Below, piece after piece: positions 5,277 through 10,354 of a stretch of 10,354 nt of DNA; the first letter of the stretch is position 1, and each line of letters opens with the position of its first letter. The position numbers were made by a program, and so were the translations under genes. The stretch comes from Verrucomicrobiota bacterium (GTDB lineage: Bacteria; Verrucomicrobiota; Verrucomicrobiia; Limisphaerales; DSYF01): NCBI GenBank assembly GCA_025457725.1, contig JALOTU010000064.1:1-10354 (forward strand), given 5' to 3'. The notes below the pieces were generated by a model that worked only from the letters and a program-made list of their open reading frames with translations, did no database searches and was not told the origin of the DNA.

Positions 5277-6026
5277 ATGAGGATTCATGTCGTGCCTCTG
5301 TTGGCGGTGTTCGGTCTTTGCTTGTTGCCCAGTGCAAGCCAGGCGGATGTGCCGGTGCCTGCGAGGCTCATTTATCTTTCGAATTCAGACGCCCGGTCGC
5401 TCAGTCTCACGACCACAGTGGGTCCTTGGACGGACTACGCGTCCGTGTCGGGCTCAACCAATGTCTCGCCCTCATCGCTCCTAGCTGATTGGAATGTCGA
5501 TCTGGAACTCGATTTGCCTGCTCCCTGGAATTCTGAGCTGCAAGTCAATCACGGCATCTTTGCCCACTCGACCCACAATTCAACATTTGCCGAACAGTCA
5601 ATTTCGACATCGATCACCGCGTTTGCCGGGGCCTGGGGCAACGGCGGCTTCTCGGTTCCGGGATGGGCTGAAGCGGTCGCCGGATTTGGCATTGGGTTTC
5701 AAGTGACGGCGGAAGTTGACTATGAGCTGGATGTCTGGATCTCGGGGCCCTGGCCAAGCCCCTTCAGCCTCGAGTCCTCGAGCTCGGGGGTTCTGGCGTC
5801 CATCCCCGGCTATCCCTACACAGGCCACTTCACCTTCTCGGGCACCTTCAAACCCGGCGAGGTTTATTCACTGGAGACGACGGCGCGTTCGAGTGGGAAT
5901 TCGGGCAATATCGATGACGCCGGGGTGCGGTTCGCCCTGGTCATCCCCGAACCCACCACCGTCGCCCTCCTGGGCCTCGGCTCACTGGCGTGGGCGATGG
6001 TGAGACGACGGCGCGGTCACGCGTGA
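5277..6026 (+). CDS. PEP-CTERM sorting domain-containing exported protein of unknown function
   Basis: A 249-residue protein with both sorting signals intact. The N-terminal signal peptide is MRIHVVPLLAVFGLCLLPSA followed by SQA, with cleavage likely after residue 23. The C-terminus (about 222-249) reads VIPEPTTVALLGLGSLAWAM then a basic RRRRGHA tail: PEP motif, hydrophobic helix and Arg cluster, recognised and processed by exosortase/EpsH-type machinery. The body is Ser/Thr/Gly-rich, has no Cys after the signal peptide, and looks like a beta-rich, low-complexity surface protein (for example DLELDLPAPWNSELQVNHGIF and YPYTGHFTFSGTFKPGEVY). No known enzyme domain is recognised. PEP-CTERM proteins are usually scattered singly through the genome and tied to extracellular matrix production. 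It shares no visible domain with the damaged PEP-CTERM gene at 1151. It is transcribed toward xylA, with 79 bp between the two stops and no strong terminator seen there. Confidence 0.88.
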   Translation: MRIHVVPLLAVFGLCLLPSASQADVPVPARLIYLSNSDARSLSLTTTVGPWTDYASVSGSTNVSPSSLLADWNVDLELDLPAPWNSELQVNHGIFAHSTHNSTFAEQSISTSITAFAGAWGNGGFSVPGWAEAVAGFGIGFQVTAEVDYELDVWISGPWPSPFSLESSSSGVLASIPGYPYTGHFTFSGTFKPGEVYSLETTARSSGNSGNIDDAGVRFALVIPEPTTVALLGLGSLAWAMVRRRRGHA

Positions 6027-6105
6027 CGGGCGAGGTTCCGCCGGTCGGGGTGGCTGGCGTTTCGAAACCCGTTGGCGCGGAAGCGGACGCCTCCGGGCAC
6101 CGCGG

Positions 6106-7422
6106 TCAGATGAACTCGTTGATGAGGTTCTCGAGGAATTCCTGGCGCCCGCTGGCGTTCGGGGCCGATTCCCCCCGCTTGAGCATGTAGGTTTCGAGTT
6201 CCTTGAGACCAACCCTGCCTGACTCGATCTTCGCGCCGATACCGGTGTCCCAGGACGCGTAGCGGTTCTTCACAAACTCGGCCAGGCGGCCGTCCTTGCG
6301 AATCGCCGCCGCGATCTTCAACCCGCGGGCAAACGCGTCCATGCCGCCGATGTGGGCGTGGAACAGGTCGACCGGCTCGAAGCTTTCGCGACGCACCTTG
6401 GCGTCGAAATTCACACCGCCGGTCTTGAACCCGCCGTACTTCAGCACGCTCAGCATCGTGTAGGTCGTGAGATAAATGCTCGTGGGAAACTGGTCGGTGT
6501 CCCAACCCAGCAGTTCATCGCCGGTGTTGGCGTCGATGGAGCCCAGCGCGCCGGCGGCGCCGGCCACCTCCAGTTCGTGCTGCATCGTGTGCCCGGCCAG
6601 TGTGGCGTGATTGGTCTCGATGTTCAGCTTGAAATGAGGCAGCAGCTCGTATTGGCGAAGGAAATTCAAGCAGGCGGCCGCATCGGAGTCGTACTGGTGC
6701 TTTGTGGGTTCCTTGGGCTTGGGCTCGATGTAGAACTGGCCCTTGAAACCGATCTTCTTCTTGTAGTCCACCGCCATGTGCAGGAGGGCGGCCAGATGTT
6801 CCAGCTCGCGCTTCATGTCGGTATTGAGCAGCGTCATGTAGCCTTCGCGACCCCCCCAGAAGGTATAGCCTTCACCGCCGAGTTCATGGGTCACCTCCAT
6901 GGCCTTCTTGATCTGCGACGCGGCGAAGGCGAAGACGTCGGCGTTGCAACTAGTGCCCGCGCCGTGCATGTAGCGCGGATGGGAGAAGGCGTTGGCCGTG
7001 CCCCACAGCAGTTTGATGCCGGTGCGCTGCTGTTCCTCCCTCAGCACCTTGGCCACGGCGTCAAAGTTCTTGTTGGTCTCGCGCAGAGTCCGTCCTTCCG
7101 GCGCCACGTCGCGGTCGTGCCAGCAGTAATAGGGCGCGCCGAGTTTTCCGATGAACTCGAAGGCAGCGCGCACGCGCTTTTGCGCATTGGCCGCAGAATT
7201 GGAGCCGTCGTCCCACGGACGCAGCATCGTGCCCGCGCCGAAGGGGTCGCTGCCGGTGCCGCGGAAGGTGTGCCAGTAAACGACGGCGAAGCGCAGGTGA
7301 TCGCGCATCGTCCTGCCTTCGACAATGGTGTCGGCGTCGTAATGCTTGAATGCGAGCGGATTCCGGGACCCGGGACCTTCGTAACGGATGTTCTTGATGT
7401 TGGGGAATGCTGATTTGTTCAT
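6106..7422 (-). CDS. xylA: Xylose isomerase, class II
   Basis: Interconverts D-xylose and D-xylulose (EC 5.3.1.5) in the cytoplasm, the first step of the isomerase route to the pentose phosphate pathway. The 438-residue length and the N-terminus typical of the long (class II) enzymes fit closely. Active-site and metal residues known from the family are all present: H102 and D105 in CWHDRDVAPEG, the FWGGREGY loop (188-195), E233 and K235 in YIEPKPKEPTKHQ, E269 and H272 in NIETNHATLAGH, D297 in GSIDANTGD, D308 and D310 in WDTDQFP, and D340 in GGVNFDAKVRRES. Nothing is truncated. It follows the GH115 alpha-glucuronidase by 36 bp in the same direction with no hairpin between, so the two are probably co-transcribed. 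No strong ribosome binding site precedes the ATG. No xylulokinase gene is visible; it may lie elsewhere. Confidence 0.98.
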   Translation of the reverse strand: MNKSAFPNIKNIRYEGPGSRNPLAFKHYDADTIVEGRTMRDHLRFAVVYWHTFRGTGSDPFGAGTMLRPWDDGSNSAANAQKRVRAAFEFIGKLGAPYYCWHDRDVAPEGRTLRETNKNFDAVAKVLREEQQRTGIKLLWGTANAFSHPRYMHGAGTSCNADVFAFAASQIKKAMEVTHELGGEGYTFWGGREGYMTLLNTDMKRELEHLAALLHMAVDYKKKIGFKGQFYIEPKPKEPTKHQYDSDAAACLNFLRQYELLPHFKLNIETNHATLAGHTMQHELEVAGAAGALGSIDANTGDELLGWDTDQFPTSIYLTTYTMLSVLKYGGFKTGGVNFDAKVRRESFEPVDLFHAHIGGMDAFARGLKIAAAIRKDGRLAEFVKNRYASWDTGIGAKIESGRVGLKELETYMLKRGESAPNASGRQEFLENLINEFI

Positions 7423-7458
7423 TGTGAGCTTGATGGGCTGATTCGGATGGGAATGGCA

Positions 7459-10354
7459 TTAGGGCCTGGCGCATCCCGGACTTTCCGGTGGGCCGAAGTA
7501 ACTGTCCGGAGGGTCGCCTTTGTCAATGACGATTTTTTCCAGGACGGTTCCCGGATCCACCATCCAGACCTTCAGGGTGTGCACACCCGGGGTGGACAGG
7601 TGGTGGGTGGATTTCAAGGTTCGCGCGTTGTCTCTCACCCAATCGCTCCAACTGCGGATCGGAGGGGCGGAGGGATCGCCCCGCTTGGACGGGTCGGCGT
7701 AGGACTGTCCTGCAAACGCATCCAGAATTTGCGGAGCCTGGTCGTCAAACGAGACCGCAATCCTGACGCCTCGATCCGGTTGAACGTCCAGCGAAATTCC
7801 CGTGATAAGCCCCACCTGGACCGGGCCGGCCTCGGCGATGAACACGGGATACTCCAGCCGCGGTGAATTCTCCGGTGGCATCACGCTTTGGGCGGTCACG
7901 GGGAACACGGCCATGCCGGAGGCGCCCCGGCCGTAATCAGGAATCTTCTCCCAGCGCACACCGTCCGCCGGGATGTTTTTCGCGGCGCTCTCGGCCGCGA
8001 AAGCCGTCGGTCCGGTCAAACCGCCGAACGCCGCGACATTGGCGCGCGTGAACGTGTCGGAGCGAATCGCATTCACCTGGATCGTTACGCTTTCTCCGTC
8101 AACGCGGGACACCTTGATTTCGGCGACCTGCGTGCCCGCGGGGATCTGGTCCCAATCCATGCTGACCCACAGTCGTTGATCCTGATCCACCATTCCGGAC
8201 GCTGGGCTCAGGCGCACCCAGGGTTCGCTGGCCGTCGCCTTGAACGCAAAGCCCTGGCGGCCGCGTTTGAAGACGTCCATCCAGCGCTGCTGCTGGTTGA
8301 GCGAGTCGAACGGAGGCAGCACGGCGGGTTTCGATTCGCCCGGCCAGGCGTTTGTGGAGCCTTCGATGGCCACGCCTAGGGAGGGGGCATCTTCCAGCGC
8401 CACCTCAACCACCTGGGGCATGATGTTCGTTTCGGGATCCCTCCAACTGCTGTAACCGATGTGCGTTTGGGACATCATGTGATTCCACTTGCCTCCAGCC
8501 AGCTGGTGGTAGGCGGCGGAGAGTTCACTGTCGAGTTGGAACAGTTCGCGCGCGTGCTGCGCCTGGTCGTTGGCGCTGGCCCGACCCTGGGCGGCGTAGA
8601 GGTGGTTCCGACCGACGGCGATGTACAACCCGGCGACCGTGGCGGACGCCTTGGCGGGATAGAGCACCAATTCGTAAAATGCGTCCCGGGACTCCGGCGG
8701 AAGCTGGCTGTTGATCCGCTCCGCGTGCGCGGCGATTTCCTGCCAGGCCGCCAGGACCCGCTCGGCTTCCTGGTAGTTCGCCAAACTGAAGGTGTCGGGC
8801 TCCAGCAACTCCGGCTTCCGCCAGGCATTGTATTTGGCGTATTTTGATACGATGTCGGCAATCGCGCCGGCGTGTTCCGGCCCAAACTCGCGTTCGGCCC
8901 ATCGCCGGGTGAACTCGGCGATGCTCTCCTTCGGCAGGGCCCGGGGATTCCAGGCCATCCGCAGGAAGAACTCGATCGGAATCTCCATCGGCTTGAGGTC
9001 GCCGACATTGACCACCCAGATTTGGTTCGCGCCGTATTCGTAAGCCATGTTCATCTGTTCCCAGATCTTCGGCAGCGGACTCACATTGATCCACTTGTAG
9101 GAGCGGGGGGAGCCCACGTAGTCGAGATGGTAGTAGATGCCCGCGCTGCCGGAGCGCATCCGTTCCTTCGGGGTCGGCAGGCGTCGGAGGTTGCCCCAGT
9201 TGTCGTCGCACCATAGGAGGGTGACATCGTCCGGCACCCGCATGCCCCGTTCGTAGTAGCCCTGGACCTCCTTGTAGAGCGCCCAGACCTGCGGCACCTG
9301 TGCCACGTCCGGATTGATGATCTCGCCAATCAACCGGCGTTGGTCGGCAACGATGCGTTCCAGCAAGGAGACGCTCTCTGTTTCGGTCATGGGCTCGTCG
9401 CCGTCGCCGCGCATGCCCAGCGTGATGAGGACTTCGTAATCCCTGTTGCGTGTGATGCCTTCGGCCCAAAACTTCTTCAGCCCTTCCGCATTGGTGCTGT
9501 AGTCCCACTCGCCCGTGCCGTAGTTCTGGCTGTTGCGGGTCCAGTCCTGCTGGGCGCGCGTCATCGGCTCGTGGTGCGAGGTGCCCAGAACGATGCCGTA
9601 TTCATCCGCCATCCGCGCGCTTTCGGGGTCGTCCTCGTAGATGGATTTGCCCCACATGGCCGGCCAGAGGAAGTTGCCGCGCAGGCGCAGCAGCAGTTCA
9701 AACACATGGACATACATCCTGGAGTTGACGCCGCCGAATTTCTCCCGCGCCCAGCGTCCCAGGGCCGGTTCCTCGTCGTTGATGAAGATGCCGCGATACT
9801 TCACCGCCGGCGGCCCCTGCACCTGGCGCCCGGGCTTCACAAAGAGCGCATCGTGCTGCTTCGCGGGCACGTCCGCCCACCAATACCACGGCGACACGCC
9901 GATCTGCTCGGACAATTCATAAACGCCGTAGATGGTGCCGCGCTTGTCGCTGCCGGCGATCACGAGCGCGCTGTCCACGCCCGGCAGCGCGTTGGACACC
10001 ACCTGGATCAACGTGGCCTCCCATTTCCCGTCGATGTCGGAGACATCGATCTTCTTCTCCCGCACCAGTTGGTCGATCCACTCGCTCCTGCCCACCGTCC
10101 CGATCACAACCACATGTCTGCCGCCTGTTCCCGGGGTCGCGGCGGCAGCCGGCTTGTCGCCGGTGACACGTTGGATGTCCAATCGAAGATCTTCCGTGGC
10201 GCGAATCACCCCGGCCCAGTCGTTGGAAGCGACCAAGACGGGCGCGGCGGATCCGTTGAACAACGGGAAGGCACCCTGCGAGGCGTGGGTTTCCACACAG
10301 GGCGTTCCTCCGACCGCAAGCGCCCGGGGCGCCACGCAGGCGACGACAAGGAGG
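7459..10354 (-). CDS. Glycoside hydrolase family 115 xylan alpha-1,2-glucuronidase (5' end outside window)
   Basis: GH115 enzymes remove glucuronic or 4-O-methylglucuronic acid side chains from polymeric xylan. About 964 residues are visible; the frame runs off the right edge through LLVVACVAPRALA, the end of a signal peptide, so the protein is exported (signal peptidase I cleavage after ALA, or lipidation at the VVAC cysteine, cannot be decided). The GTG at 10335 lies inside this signal and is not taken as the start. Counting from that GTG: an N-terminal alpha/beta domain (about 30-175), then a catalytic barrel with strings highly typical of the family: FINDEEPALGRWA (185-196), ELLLRLRGNFLWPAMW (213-228), GTSHHEPMTR (251-260), TLGMRGDGDEPM (305-316), PQVWALYKEVQ (348-358), VPDDVTLLWCDDNWGNLRRL (367-386), YYHLDYVGSPRSYKW (401-415). 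A helical region and beta-sandwich modules follow to the C-terminus (about 790-958, GH115_C-like). Probable first gene of an operon with xylA. Confidence 0.95.
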   Translation of the reverse strand, partial: LLVVACVAPRALAVGGTPCVETHASQGAFPLFNGSAAPVLVASNDWAGVIRATEDLRLDIQRVTGDKPAAAATPGTGGRHVVVIGTVGRSEWIDQLVREKKIDVSDIDGKWEATLIQVVSNALPGVDSALVIAGSDKRGTIYGVYELSEQIGVSPWYWWADVPAKQHDALFVKPGRQVQGPPAVKYRGIFINDEEPALGRWAREKFGGVNSRMYVHVFELLLRLRGNFLWPAMWGKSIYEDDPESARMADEYGIVLGTSHHEPMTRAQQDWTRNSQNYGTGEWDYSTNAEGLKKFWAEGITRNRDYEVLITLGMRGDGDEPMTETESVSLLERIVADQRRLIGEIINPDVAQVPQVWALYKEVQGYYERGMRVPDDVTLLWCDDNWGNLRRLPTPKERMRSGSAGIYYHLDYVGSPRSYKWINVSPLPKIWEQMNMAYEYGANQIWVVNVGDLKPMEIPIEFFLRMAWNPRALPKESIAEFTRRWAEREFGPEHAGAIADIVSKYAKYNAWRKPELLEPDTFSLANYQEAERVLAAWQEIAAHAERINSQLPPESRDAFYELVLYPAKASATVAGLYIAVGRNHLYAAQGRASANDQAQHARELFQLDSELSAAYHQLAGGKWNHMMSQTHIGYSSWRDPETNIMPQVVEVALEDAPSLGVAIEGSTNAWPGESKPAVLPPFDSLNQQQRWMDVFKRGRQGFAFKATASEPWVRLSPASGMVDQDQRLWVSMDWDQIPAGTQVAEIKVSRVDGESVTIQVNAIRSDTFTRANVAAFGGLTGPTAFAAESAAKNIPADGVRWEKIPDYGRGASGMAVFPVTAQSVMPPENSPRLEYPVFIAEAGPVQVGLITGISLDVQPDRGVRIAVSFDDQAPQILDAFAGQSYADPSKRGDPSAPPIRSWSDWVRDNARTLKSTHHLSTPGVHTLKVWMVDPGTVLEKIVIDKGDPPDSYFGPPESPGCARP

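Noticed and set aside
6027..6105. Terminator between the convergent PEP-CTERM and xylA genes
   Set aside because: Only short imperfect inverted repeats and the 10-bp palindrome GTTTCGAAAC (6059-6068) are present; no convincing stem with a T tract.
6352..7413. 353-residue open frame on the + strand opposite xylA
   Set aside because: xylA is unambiguous on the - strand with every active-site residue present; the + frame is its shadow.

Overview
The window is GC-rich bacterial DNA that looks like a member of Verrucomicrobiota. This is inferred from gene content: two exported proteins with C-terminal PEP-CTERM sorting tails, a stand-alone prepilin-like protein with the AFTLIELLVVIAIIAILAAL leader and a C-terminal ADG motif, a PF10023-type lipoprotein aminopeptidase, and polysaccharide-use genes. 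No rRNA, tRNA, CRISPR array or insertion sequence was seen. I could not run searches, so family names rest on motifs read by eye.

Left part (about 1-3519, all + strand). A C-terminal gene fragment is followed by a pseudopilin-like gene, then two exported proteins that share a domain resembling the choice-of-anchor-M / TIGR03769 'surface-anchored protein' domain (signature HxHxN-x-x-FT-x-x-G-x-Y-x-V-T-F). The last gene is a Fur-family metalloregulator whose ATG directly abuts the stop codon of the second exported gene. A strong hairpin separates the two exported genes. The first of them (1151-1900) is damaged in an unusual way: a +1 shift at a T run is offset downstream by a 44-bp tandem duplication, so the frame stays open while about 70 middle residues are read out of frame. 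This cluster is the best candidate for an undescribed system: a metal-responsive surface module.

Middle part (about 3520-6026). A lipoprotein metallopeptidase gene runs on the - strand and converges on the Fur gene with 7 bp between them. About 600 bp without a convincing gene follow; this stretch is open on both strands and holds a 17-bp palindrome. Next comes a second, intact PEP-CTERM gene on the + strand with a clear ribosome binding site.

Right part (about 6106-10354, - strand). A GH115 xylan alpha-glucuronidase, cut by the right edge within its signal peptide, is followed 36 bp later by class II xylose isomerase. This is a probable operon for glucuronoxylan use: the exported enzyme removes (methyl)glucuronic acid side chains from xylan, and the cytoplasmic enzyme channels released xylose toward xylulose.
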